Source of the DNA: CAWCDJ01 sp963778675 | Lineage (GTDB): Bacteria; Acidobacteriota; Terriglobia; Bryobacterales; Bryobacteraceae | Assembly (NCBI GenBank): GCA_963778675.1 | Contig: CAVZVI010000009.1 | Coordinates: forward strand, 124,001 to 188,000 | Reading direction: 5' to 3' | Length of the DNA stretch: 64,000 nt | Part shown: one piece after another, positions 7,831-16,120 of the stretch | Numbering within the stretch: position 1 is the stretch's first letter | Layout: each line of letters opens with the position of its first letter | Notes under the pieces: model-generated | The model's input: the letters and a program-made list of their open reading frames with translations, nothing else | Told to the model about the DNA's origin: nothing | Databases searched by the model: none | Position numbers and translations under genes: made by a program

Positions 7831-9147
7831 ATGCTCCCGGAGACTCCGCTCGGAGCCAATCGCGAACAGCGCGGGCCGGCGGACTTGAACCGGGCGCTGC
7901 TTGCGGCAGCAAGGACGTGCGGCATGGCCGATGACAGGGCCAACGGCATGACAATGGCGACCGGCTCCCGATGTCATGATGGGTCTACACATCAGGTTCC
8001 AATATCGTCACTCTTCCTGGTGCTCTTGCGGTTGGGCTTGACGGCCTTCGGCGGGCCGGCGATGGTAGCGTACATCCGCGACGTAGCCGTCGGGAAGAAG
8101 ATGTGGCTGTCGGAGCAGTCTTTTGCTGACGGTACCGCCTTGTGCCAGTCGATTCCAGGCGCTACCGCCATGCAGGTGGCCGCTTATGTCGGACTGCGCG
8201 CGCGCGGGGCGCGAGGGGCGCTGGCTACATTCGTGGGATTCGGCCTGCCCGCCTTCGTGCTGATGGTGGTCTTGTCCGGCGTGTACCAGGCTTGCCGCGA
8301 TCTCCAGCCGGTGGCGTCCGCCTTTCGTGGTCTGCACGTGATCGTGGTTGCGCTGGTGGCAAACGCTGTCGTGACATTCGGCCACAGTTCAATCAAGAAC
8401 TGGCGCGATGCGATCCTGGCTTGCGGAGCAGCCACGTTCCTGTTCTTTCGAGGCAGTCCCATCCTCGCCATCGTTGCGTCGTCGGCGGCAGGTGTTCTTC
8501 TCTATCGCGATGCAAAACTTCCCACAAGGCCCGCCCAGCCTGCCGGCCAGCGGAGCGGGCGCCGAAGGGTAGGCCTGGTTCTGGTGGCCGCCCTGGCCGG
8601 CGGCGCAGTGTTCGCAGCTCTCTCTGTCGCGAATCGCCGGCTGTTTGACCTGGCGACAGTCATGGTCAAGGTGGACCTGTTCGCCTTCGGGGGCGGCTTC
8701 GCCTCGGTGCCGGTGATGCTGCACCAAGTAGTGGATGTTCGGAATTGGATGGACAGCCGAACGTTCATGGACGGCATCGCCTTGGGACAGGTCACACCTG
8801 GTCCCATCGTCATTACTGCTACCTTCGTGGGCTACCAGATCGCCGGCCTGTTGGGGGCCGTCGTCGGGACCGTGGCGATCTTCGCGCCGTCGTTCCTGAT
8901 GGTATTGATTACGGTTCCATACCTCGACCGGCTGCAACAGGCGTTGCTGTTTCGAAGAGTGCTACGGGGCGTCTTGGCTTCATTTGTTGGCCTGTTGCTG
9001 GCTGTGACCGTTCAGTTCGCCACCGCGGCGGCATGGAGTGCTCCGTCAATCGTTCTGGCGGTAGTGGCATTCGTGGCACTTCGGTGCAAAATCGACATCT
9101 TTTGGGTTGTACTTGTCGGGGCAGTCGTATCGGTCTTCGTGTTGTGA
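7831..9147 (+). CDS. chrA: Chromate/anion transporter of the CHR family (two-domain ChrA)
   Basis: Inner-membrane transporter, classically exporting chromate with proton motive force. It is the long form (up to 438 aa) with two homologous halves: the first begins RLGLTAFGGPAMVAYIRDVA and the second KVDLFAFGGGFASVPVMLHQ, each followed by a GQ/SxPG motif (CQSIPGATAMQVA and GQVTPGPIVITATFVGY). About ten membrane helices can be drawn. The true start is uncertain: ATG codons at 7831, 7924, 7948 and 7954 are in frame, and the family part begins near residue 56. GAGG lies nine bases before 7831. Its TGA overlaps the ATG of a truncated ATPase frame. Confidence 0.88.
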   Translation: MLPETPLGANREQRGPADLNRALLAAARTCGMADDRANGMTMATGSRCHDGSTHQVPISSLFLVLLRLGLTAFGGPAMVAYIRDVAVGKKMWLSEQSFADGTALCQSIPGATAMQVAAYVGLRARGARGALATFVGFGLPAFVLMVVLSGVYQACRDLQPVASAFRGLHVIVVALVANAVVTFGHSSIKNWRDAILACGAATFLFFRGSPILAIVASSAAGVLLYRDAKLPTRPAQPAGQRSGRRRVGLVLVAALAGGAVFAALSVANRRLFDLATVMVKVDLFAFGGGFASVPVMLHQVVDVRNWMDSRTFMDGIALGQVTPGPIVITATFVGYQIAGLLGAVVGTVAIFAPSFLMVLITVPYLDRLQQALLFRRVLRGVLASFVGLLLAVTVQFATAAAWSAPSIVLAVVAFVALRCKIDIFWVVLVGAVVSVFVL

Positions 9148-9417
9148 TGACGGGAGATAACGGCCAGTCGGGTTCCGGCCTGCCCTTAGCCGGCTTGTTG
9201 CGGGAGCGCCAGGCGCTCGTGAACTCTATCCGGCACGGTGAATCCCTCCTTCTCCTTGGACCCGGGGGGCTGGCCATCAGACGTACCGTTTCCTCCAACG
9301 ACTCTACTTGGCGAAGGGAATGACGATGGTCGCGACGGCTCAGTGGGATGCCAATAGCCATGTTGTTCACCGAAGTGGACTTGTATTCTGCTTCCAAAGC
9401 AGCTTACGTTGGGTAAT
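9147..9417 (+). pseudogene. Truncated P-loop ATPase relic coupled to chrA
   Basis: An ATG shares its A with the chrA stop (TGATGA, 9145-9150). The frame reads LLRERQALVNSIRHGESLLL then LGPGG, the lead-in to a Walker A motif, but then turns into LAIRRTV instead of GKT/S and stops at 9323. In another frame RFLQRLYLAKGMTMVATAQW follows, compatible with the next part of such an ATPase. I read it as an AAA/NTPase gene broken at its nucleotide-binding loop. The remaining bases to 9668 show nothing else. The family match is from motif recognition only. Confidence 0.45.
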
Positions 9418-9668
9418 GTCCCCAGACGCCCAGCCTTGAAGAATATCGGAGGCGACAGGCTTTCGCGGCCTGGCCCGGATGAATCCGTCTGGAGACTCCC
9501 GACCGGCAACGGCAACAGCGCTTCGCCTGACCCTAACCACGCGCCCAATCTCTACGAACGTACGTGAGGGGGCCGCGATGGCCCACCATTGCCAGTCTCA
9601 CGAACCGGAACGAAGATAGACCAACTTCACTGAGAAGGGATCCTTGCTGTTGATAGAGGTACACCACC

Positions 9669-11030
9669 ATGACATCTGTATTGGAACCAGTATCCAGAAC
9701 GGATCAGATCCGGGGAGGCGGTTGGGTAAATCGCCTCTTTAGCCAGGAGGCATCGACTCCCGAATACCAGGAGCTGAAGTTCACGCTTCACCGAAAGCTG
9801 CTGGACCGGATCAACCTGGAGGCGCTGTCGTCGATGGCGGGGGACCGTGTCCGTGTGCAGGTCCGCACTGCCGTCGCCGGGCTCGTCGAAGAAGAGAAGA
9901 CGCCCCTCAGCCTGGTCCAGAAGGACCGCGTCATCGAGGAGCTCCTGGATGAAGTCTTCGGCCTGGGTCCGCTCGAGCCCCTGCTGCAAGACCCCACGAT
10001 CTCGGACATCCTGGTGACCACGCCCAGCATGGTCTATGTGGAGCGCGCCGGCAAGCTGTATCGCACTCCGGTGGAGTTCAAAGACGATGCCCATCTGCTG
10101 AGAATCATCGAAAAGATCGTGTCGCGCGTCGGCCGGCGCGTCGACGAATCTTCCCCGATGGTGGATGCGCGCCTGCCCGACGGGTCGCGTGTCAACGCCG
10201 TCATTCCCCCGGTCGCCGTGGACGGCCCCCTGCTTTCCATCCGCCGTTTCGGGCGCCAGGCCCTCAAAGGCGAAGATCTCGTGGCGAAGTTCGCCCTCAC
10301 CGAAGGCATGCTGGAGCTGCTCAAGAGCTGCGTGAAAGCGCGCCTCAACATCCTGATCAGCGGCGGCACCGGTTCCGGTAAAACTACCCTCCTCAACGCG
10401 GTCTCTTCCTACATCCCGGAAGACGAGCGCATCGTGACCATCGAAGACGCCGCCGAGTTGCGCCTGCAGCAGACTCATGTGGCGCGCATGGAGACCCGGC
10501 CTCCCAACGTGGAAGGGGTGGGGGCGATTACCATTCGCCAGCTCGTGATCAACTCACTGCGTATGCGTCCCGACCGCATCATCGTGGGAGAAGTGCGCTC
10601 GGCGGAGGCGCTGGATATGCTGCAGGCCATGAACACCGGCCACGATGGATCGCTCACCACGCTTCATGCCAATACCCCCCGCGACGGCTTGGGCCGGCTG
10701 GAAGTCATGGTGGGTATGGCCAATGCGAACATGGGAATCCGTTCCATTCGAGCGCAGATTGCCGCGGCCGTCGATCTGTTCGTCCAGACTTCGCGTTTCA
10801 CCGACGGAACGCGCCGCATCACACACGTCACGGAGGTGGTCGGCATGGAACAGGACGTCATCACGCTCCAGGACATTTTCGTTTTCGAGAAAACGGGAAT
10901 CACTGAATCGGGGCGGGTCCTGGGCCGCTTCCGGGCAACGGGCATTCGACCCAAGTTCTACGATCGCTTGAAAACATGCGGTATCAGCCTGCCGCCACAA
11001 ATGTTCCAGACCGTTGTGGAGATCGGTTGA
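9669..11030 (+). CDS. CpaF/TadA-family secretion ATPase
   Basis: Hexameric cytoplasmic ATPase of the VirB11/TadA group that powers Tad/Flp pilus assembly or related type IV secretion. 453 aa, full length. After an N-terminal domain with the GLGPLEPLLQDPTISDILV segment (about residues 98-116) come Walker A SGGTGSGKTT (231-240), the IEDAAELRL Asp box, Walker B-region RMRPDRIIVGEVRSAEALDM and the His box GSLTTLHANTPRDG. The ATG is preceded by GAGGT. No tadB/C, prepilin, secretin or peptidase gene lies next to it: upstream is relic DNA and downstream a VWFA relic, so it is an orphan here. Confidence 0.9.
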   Translation: MTSVLEPVSRTDQIRGGGWVNRLFSQEASTPEYQELKFTLHRKLLDRINLEALSSMAGDRVRVQVRTAVAGLVEEEKTPLSLVQKDRVIEELLDEVFGLGPLEPLLQDPTISDILVTTPSMVYVERAGKLYRTPVEFKDDAHLLRIIEKIVSRVGRRVDESSPMVDARLPDGSRVNAVIPPVAVDGPLLSIRRFGRQALKGEDLVAKFALTEGMLELLKSCVKARLNILISGGTGSGKTTLLNAVSSYIPEDERIVTIEDAAELRLQQTHVARMETRPPNVEGVGAITIRQLVINSLRMRPDRIIVGEVRSAEALDMLQAMNTGHDGSLTTLHANTPRDGLGRLEVMVGMANANMGIRSIRAQIAAAVDLFVQTSRFTDGTRRITHVTEVVGMEQDVITLQDIFVFEKTGITESGRVLGRFRATGIRPKFYDRLKTCGISLPPQMFQTVVEIG

Positions 11031-11043
11031 TTCAGGAGGCCGC

Positions 11044-11510
11044 TCAGTTTGGAGCGGGATCCGCCCAGTAGCCGGATTTGGCTCGGACATGAAGCTTCTT
11101 ATCCGCGAGTTGCACGTCTATCTTGCGAAATTTGCCGTCCGGCACCCGGTTCTTGGGGATGTATGCGAGGAGGTAATACTCCCGGCCGTCGGCCAGCACG
11201 GAGCGGAACTGCTTCAGCATGTCGTTCCCATCGCGAAAATAGACTCCGCCGGTGGCCCTCGCCAGTTCCTCCATGCCGCTGCCGCTCTGACGTTCCGCTC
11301 CGCAGCCACCTTGATGACCGATTGCAGCATGGACTCGAGGTCGGTCGTGCCGATCATTTTGAATCGTTCATCCTTGGGAAGGAAAGCGGCAGCCACGGAA
11401 TAGACTCCCGGGCCGGTTGCAGGGAGAATCCGTCCGAGACCAGGATGAGGGTCCGTCCGGCCGGCACCTTCGCCAATTGCCTCGGTCACACGGCGGCCGG
11501 ATCGAGCAGC
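11044..11510 (-). pseudogene. Decayed acidobacterial VWFA-related protein (TIGR03436 type)
   Basis: Parts of one protein lie in three frames. LLDPAAV then TEA, then LAKVPAGRTLILVSDGFSLQ (the beta-strand with the metal-binding SDG of the VWFA fold), then YSVAAAFLPKDERFKM and LESMLQSVIKVAAERNVRA, and finally MEELARATGGVYFRDGNDML with REYYLLAYIPKNRVPDGKFR up to the stop at 11044. Joined, they follow the order of the TIGR03436 proteins common in Acidobacteria. At least three indels and the loss of the N-terminal half make it a pseudogene. It is convergent with cpaF. Confidence 0.75.
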
Positions 11511-11557
11511 CCCTATTTTTCGAAGATATAGTATAAAGAGACATTTCTGTCTGATTC

Positions 11558-13486
11558 ATGAGATTGCCAGCTTCCATCGTATTCGCGTTGGCGGTGGCGC
11601 TACCCGCTCTTGCTCAAACCGGCCCGCCTGTGCCGGCTTTCTCCGGACTCGACTCGGTCATGCAGCAGGCTCTGGCCCGCTATGGCGTGAAAGGAGGAGC
11701 CCTGGCCGTCGTCAAGGACGGCCACCTGATCTTCGCTCGCGGCTACGGCTGGGCGGATGCGGAGGCCCGGACGCCGGTGCAACCCGACTCGCTGTTCCGC
11801 TGGGGAAGCATCGCCAAGACGATTACAGCGGTGGCCGTGGTCCGCCTGGTGGAAGACGGCAAAGTCGATCTGGACACCCCCGTGTGGAGCATTCTCAACC
11901 AGTACGCTCCCTACAACGGGAAATGGGGGGACAGCCGCCTGGGCCGCATCACCGTGCGTCAACTGCTCCACCACACCGGCGGCTGGGACCGGGACAAGAG
12001 CGGCGACCCCATGCTCGGCGACCCCACGGTGGACGCGTCCAACGCGACCCACACGAGTTTCCCGCCCTCCCACGATGCCATGATTCGCTATATGCTCGCG
12101 CAGCGGCTCGATTTCGATCCCGGGTCGCGGTACGCGTACTCCAATTTCGGCTACATGCTGCTCGGCCGCGTCATCGAGAAGGTCAGCGGGCAGCCGTATG
12201 AAACATATGTTCGGGAAAAGGTCCTCGACCCGCTTGGACTCCCGAGTGTGCAACACGGAAGCTCCAGCCTGGCGGGCCGGCTGCCCGGCGAGGTCAAGTA
12301 CTACGACTATCCGGGTGCGTCCCTCATCAGTTCCTACGTCTCGGCTGCACGCGAAAAAGAGCCGGCGCCCTACGGGCTCCTGAACATGGACCTGAACGAC
12401 TCCGACGGTGGATGGGTCGGTTCGGTCATCGACCTGGCCAAGTTCGTCTCGATGCTCGACGGAGCGCGGCCCCGCGCATTGGTCAGCTCGCAGAGCTTCG
12501 CCTCCATGATCGCGGAGACCCCCCGCAACACCTGGGTGCCGGGCACGCCCAACTGGTACGGCTTCGGCCTGTTCCTGGTATCCCAGTTAGGTGGCGTCAC
12601 CTGGTCGCACGGCGGGGCCGCTCCCGGCACGAATGCGTGGTTCTACCGGTTTGCAAACGGTGTCGCTTATGCATTCGTTTTCAATGGCGCCACGGAGGAC
12701 CACGTATATCCCAATGCTTACACTGGCCAGGCGGTGTGGGATGCGCTGGCTGCGGTGCCGGAGTGGCCGGACCACGACCTGTTTCCGCAGTACTACCCGC
12801 CGAGGATCGCGCCGGCCGGGGTGGTGAACGCGGCCTCTTTCCAGGAGGGCGCGCCGGCGCCCGGCTCGTTGGCAACGATCCTGGGCGTGGATCTCGGAGG
12901 GCAGGACGCCGGCGTGAGCGTTTCCCTGCGTGACGCCAGCGGCGCCGAGCGGCCGGTCGAGGTGGTGTACTCGGGATCCGGCCAGATCAACTGCGTCCTG
13001 CCCGGCGAAGCGGTGCCCGGCGAGGCGAGCCTCGCCGTGCGGAGGGAGGGGTGGCCCGACGCTGTAGTTGCGATCTCCATCGGCGAAGTGTCTCCCGGCC
13101 TGTTCACGTTGAATCCGGCCGGGTTGGCGGCCGCTTCGCTGGTTCGAAGCAGGCCCGGCGAGGCGCCGGTGTGGGAGCCCGTATACGACGTCGATGGGAG
13201 CGGGAACATCATCGCCCGTGAGATCGTCTTCGGGGACGGCGATGAGGAACTGACGCTCGTGCTCTATTGCACAGGAGTACGCGGACGAAGCTCCTCCGGC
13301 GTGGTGGCCGTGGAAATCGGCGGCCTACGTCTGGCGCCGTCGTACGTGGGGCCACAACAGCAGTATGCGGGACTCGATCAAATCAACGTCGCGCTGCCGA
13401 AATCCCTTGCAGGGGCTGGGGATGTGAGTGTGCTGGTGAATGTCGACGGGTTGCCTGGGAATCCAGGCCGGCTGACGTTCCGGTAG
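11558..13486 (+). CDS. Secreted beta-lactamase-fold serine hydrolase fused to a TIGR03437 domain
   Basis: 642 aa. A signal peptide (ALAVALPALAQ, cut near residue 20) is followed by a class C beta-lactamase/esterase domain (about 30-400) with SxxK as SIAK (84-87), YSN (194-196) and HGG (351-353). From about 418 (IAPAGVVNAASF) to the end runs the Solibacter-type C-terminal beta-domain, with GSGQINCVLP, VSPGLFTLN and DQINVALP, features known from TIGR03437. Such enzymes cleave esters, amides or D-amino-acid peptides; the substrate is unknown. The C-terminal domain probably serves attachment or surface display (inference). The gene starts only 48 bases from the VWFA relic. Confidence 0.88.
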   Translation: MRLPASIVFALAVALPALAQTGPPVPAFSGLDSVMQQALARYGVKGGALAVVKDGHLIFARGYGWADAEARTPVQPDSLFRWGSIAKTITAVAVVRLVEDGKVDLDTPVWSILNQYAPYNGKWGDSRLGRITVRQLLHHTGGWDRDKSGDPMLGDPTVDASNATHTSFPPSHDAMIRYMLAQRLDFDPGSRYAYSNFGYMLLGRVIEKVSGQPYETYVREKVLDPLGLPSVQHGSSSLAGRLPGEVKYYDYPGASLISSYVSAAREKEPAPYGLLNMDLNDSDGGWVGSVIDLAKFVSMLDGARPRALVSSQSFASMIAETPRNTWVPGTPNWYGFGLFLVSQLGGVTWSHGGAAPGTNAWFYRFANGVAYAFVFNGATEDHVYPNAYTGQAVWDALAAVPEWPDHDLFPQYYPPRIAPAGVVNAASFQEGAPAPGSLATILGVDLGGQDAGVSVSLRDASGAERPVEVVYSGSGQINCVLPGEAVPGEASLAVRREGWPDAVVAISIGEVSPGLFTLNPAGLAAASLVRSRPGEAPVWEPVYDVDGSGNIIAREIVFGDGDEELTLVLYCTGVRGRSSSGVVAVEIGGLRLAPSYVGPQQQYAGLDQINVALPKSLAGAGDVSVLVNVDGLPGNPGRLTFR

Positions 13487-13529
13487 GAGCGATTTCGATA
13501 AACAACTGAAAACATTCAGAATTTTCCTG

Positions 13530-13566
13530 TTGACGCCAATTACGGATTGCAATATTATAATTGCAG
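13530..13566 (+). promoter_or_regulatory. Sigma70-type promoter with embedded operator-like palindrome
   Basis: TTGACG (13530-13535) and TATTAT (13553-13558) are 17 bases apart, a good housekeeping promoter. A perfect inverted repeat TGCAATATTATAATTGCA (13548-13565, six-base arms, six-base spacer) covers the -10 box and the likely start point. In addition GATTGCNATAT occurs twice as a direct repeat (starting 13545 and 13567). The next start codon is the ATG of the XRE gene at 13575. Binding here would block transcription, so autorepression by the XRE protein is the simplest reading (inference). Confidence 0.65.
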
Positions 13567-13574
13567 ATTGCGAT

Positions 13575-14075
13575 ATGACGCTCGGTGAAAAAATTCGGTA
13601 CCTTCGCGAAGTCGAAGGAACGCTGCGCGGGCTGGACCGCGAACTCTCGCAGCAGGAACTGGCACGGTTGATCCAGAAAGAGCTCGGCAAGTCGATCAGC
13701 CAGAGCTACCTGTCGCAGATCGAAAGCGGGGCGCGTCCGCATATCACCAACTCGACGCGCATGCTGCTGGCGAAGTTCTTCAAAGTACATCCGGGATACC
13801 TGGTGGACGATCCTGAGGGATACCAGGAGGAACTGGTTTCCGATCTCGGCGCGATCGAGGACAAGCTGGATCTGTGGCTGATCAGCGGGGCCGAGCGGTT
13901 TTCGCGCGACGCGGAACTTCACCGGGCGCTGTTGACCGCGGCGCGGCACGGCGATTCGCGGATGTGCCTGGTGCTGTTGGGCACGATTCTGGAAAACCCC
14001 GGGCTGGCGGAGCGTTTGATGGAGGTGTTGCGGACCCCGCCGCCCGCCAACGGCAAACCGAGGAGGCGTTCATGA
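13575..14075 (+). CDS. XRE-family transcriptional regulator of the flotillin operon
   Basis: About 166 aa. Residues 1-75 form a Cro/C1-type helix-turn-helix (MTLGEKIRYLREVEG, LSQQELARLIQKELGKSISQ, then SYLSQIESGARPHI as recognition helix). The rest is a helical region with no domain I recognise, possibly sensory or for oligomerisation. The ATG at 13575 is chosen over one at 13530 because the latter would overlap the promoter and the HTH starts right after it. Its TGA overlaps the ATG of the NfeD-like gene, so regulator and membrane genes are translationally coupled. Confidence 0.82.
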   Translation: MTLGEKIRYLREVEGTLRGLDRELSQQELARLIQKELGKSISQSYLSQIESGARPHITNSTRMLLAKFFKVHPGYLVDDPEGYQEELVSDLGAIEDKLDLWLISGAERFSRDAELHRALLTAARHGDSRMCLVLLGTILENPGLAERLMEVLRTPPPANGKPRRRS

Positions 14076-14653
14076 ACTGGTCGGATTTCTACCTCGTGTG
14101 TTTTATTGTCGGCTTTGGACTGAGCGTGCTGGCGCTGGTGGCCGGCAGCGCGCACCTGCACCTGCCGCACCTGCATGTGCATCACGGCATCCATGTGCCT
14201 CACCTGGGTGAGGCGCACGGCGAACTGCCGTGGTTCAATTTCGGAACGATCGCCGCATTTCTGGCGTGGTTCGGTGGAACGGGTTATCTGTTGCAGCACT
14301 ACTACGGCGTGTGGTTCGTGGTGACGCTGGGGGTGGCGATCGTGAGCGGGATCGGGGCGGCTTCGGTCGTGTTCTGGTTTCTGGCAAAGGTTCTGATGGC
14401 TCGGGAGGCGGCTCTCGACCCGGCGGATTACGACATGGTCGGTGTGCTCGGAAAGCTGAGCATTCCGATCCGCCTGGGGGGCACCGGAGAGCTGATCTAT
14501 TCGCAGGAAGGGACGCGGCGTGTGACGGCCGCGCGGAGCGACGATGGCGTTGCTATCGCGAAGGGCTCCGAGGTCATGGTCACACGCTACGAGAAAGGAA
14601 TCGCTTATGTCCGCCCGTGGGAAGACCCCACCGGCGATGCGGAGTTCAAATAA
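14072..14653 (+). CDS. NfeD-like membrane protein
   Basis: 193 aa. The N-terminal part has about three transmembrane segments (FYLVCFIVGFGLSVLALVAG, TIAAFLAWFGGTGYLL, WFVVTLGVAIVSGIGAASVV) separated by a His-rich loop (HLHLPHLHVHHGIHVPHLGE, about 26-45) that could bind metal. The C-terminal 70 residues look like the OB-fold NfeD domain (GVLGKLSIPIRLGGTGELIY, ending VTRYEKGIAYVRPW). NfeD proteins are standard partners of flotillins, and the flotillin gene follows without any gap. AGGAGG lies five bases before the ATG at 14072, which overlaps the stop of the regulator. The His-rich loop is unusual for the family. Confidence 0.85.
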   Translation: MNWSDFYLVCFIVGFGLSVLALVAGSAHLHLPHLHVHHGIHVPHLGEAHGELPWFNFGTIAAFLAWFGGTGYLLQHYYGVWFVVTLGVAIVSGIGAASVVFWFLAKVLMAREAALDPADYDMVGVLGKLSIPIRLGGTGELIYSQEGTRRVTAARSDDGVAIAKGSEVMVTRYEKGIAYVRPWEDPTGDAEFK

Positions 14654-16081
14654 ATGGAAACGTCTATGGGCAACCCGACGATCGTGATTGCATTGTTGAT
14701 GCTTTTGGCCATCCTGTTCCTGATGGCCATGTTCGCCAAGCTGTTCCGCAAGGCGGGACCGCACGAGGCGATTATCGTTTACGGCTTCCGCGGCACGCGG
14801 GTGGTCAAGGGCCGCGGCACGGTGATCTTTCCGATGGTGGAAAGCTGCCGGGGCCTGTCGCTCGAGCTGATGTCGTTCGATGTCGCTCCGAAGCAGGACC
14901 TGTACACCCGCCAGGGCGTGGCGGTGACGGTGGAAGCGGTGGCGCAGATCAAGGTGAAGAGCGACCCCGAGTCGATCCTGACGGCGGCGGAGCAGTTCCT
15001 GACCAAGCCGCCCGACGAGCGCGAAGGGCTGATCCGTCTGGTGATGGAAGGCCACCTGCGCGGCATCATCGGCCAGCTCACGGTGGAAGAGATCGTGAAG
15101 CAGCCCGAAATGGTGGGCGAGCGGATGCGCTCCACCTGCGCCGATGACATGAACAAGATGGGGCTCGAGGTGATTTCCTTCACCATCAAGGAAGTCCGCG
15201 ACAAGAACGAGTACATCACGAACATGGGCCGGCCGGACGTGGCGCGCATCAAGCGCGATGCCGATGTGGCGGCGGCCGAGGCCGACCGCGACACCGCCAT
15301 CCGGCGCGCCGTGGCCTCGCGCGAAGCCGCCGTGGCGAAAGCCCAGGCCGATCAGGAGCGGGTGCTGGCGGAAACGCTCTCGCAGGCCAAGCAGGCCGAG
15401 GCGCAGCGCGATCTCGAGGTCAAGAAGGCCGAGTACCTGGAGATGGTGAAGAAGCAGCAGGCGCAGGCCGACAAGATGTACGAGATCCAGACCAACGTCA
15501 TGCAGCAGCAGGTGCGCGCCGAAGAAGTCACGATCCACCAGGTGGAGAAGGAGCACGAAGTCCTGGTGCAGGAGGCCGAAATCAAGCGGCGCGAGCGCGA
15601 GTTGACGGCCACCGTGTTGAAGGCGGCCGAATTCGAGCGCCAGCGCATCGAGACGCTGGCCGGAGCCGAGAAGCAGCGGCTGATCATGGAAGCCGACGGC
15701 AAGGCGTCGGCCATCCGCGCGCAGGGAGAAGCGGAAGCCGAGATCATTTTCAAGAAGGGCGAAGCCGAAGCCAAGGCGATGAACGTGAAGGCCGAGGCCT
15801 ACTTGCAGTTCAACCAGGCCGCGATCGTCGATAAGCTGATCAACAGCATGCCGGAAGTGGCGAGGGCCCTGGCCGCGCCGCTGGCCAATGTCGACAAGAT
15901 CACGGTGGTTTCGACCGGCAACGGCGAAGCTGCCGGCCTGAACAAGATTACGGGCGACATCACCAAGATGGCGGCGCAGATCCCGGCGCTGTTCGAGACG
16001 CTCTCGGGGATGCCGCTCAACGAGTTGTTTGCGAAGGTCCGGTTAATCGGCGATAAGGGCCCCGAGCCGGACGGCAAGTGA
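14654..16081 (+). CDS. Flotillin-family SPFH protein
   Basis: 475 aa, full length. An N-terminal membrane anchor (TIVIALLMLLAILFLMAMFA, about 9-28) is followed by the SPFH/band-7 domain (starting GPHEAIIVYGFRGTRVVKGR, through GHLRGIIGQLTVEEIV) and then a long Ala/Glu/Lys/Gln-rich coiled coil (about 190-370) with the EA-rich repeats of flotillins. The C-terminal region (INSMPEVARALAAPLANVDK, ITVVSTGNG) matches the flotillin tail. Flotillins organise membrane microdomains and affect membrane fluidity. The start codon directly abuts the NfeD stop, and the PspA-like gene follows by 39 bases. Confidence 0.92.
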   Translation: METSMGNPTIVIALLMLLAILFLMAMFAKLFRKAGPHEAIIVYGFRGTRVVKGRGTVIFPMVESCRGLSLELMSFDVAPKQDLYTRQGVAVTVEAVAQIKVKSDPESILTAAEQFLTKPPDEREGLIRLVMEGHLRGIIGQLTVEEIVKQPEMVGERMRSTCADDMNKMGLEVISFTIKEVRDKNEYITNMGRPDVARIKRDADVAAAEADRDTAIRRAVASREAAVAKAQADQERVLAETLSQAKQAEAQRDLEVKKAEYLEMVKKQQAQADKMYEIQTNVMQQQVRAEEVTIHQVEKEHEVLVQEAEIKRRERELTATVLKAAEFERQRIETLAGAEKQRLIMEADGKASAIRAQGEAEAEIIFKKGEAEAKAMNVKAEAYLQFNQAAIVDKLINSMPEVARALAAPLANVDKITVVSTGNGEAAGLNKITGDITKMAAQIPALFETLSGMPLNELFAKVRLIGDKGPEPDGK

Positions 16082-16120
16082 GAGGGTGCGGCGAGACAGG
16101 CACGAAAGGAGTAAAAAACC

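Noticed and set aside
13919..15556. Long His-rich minus-strand frame opposite the NfeD and flotillin genes
   Set aside because: It is the antisense shadow of the coiled-coil coding region; no ribosome-binding site or domain, and the plus-strand genes are certain.
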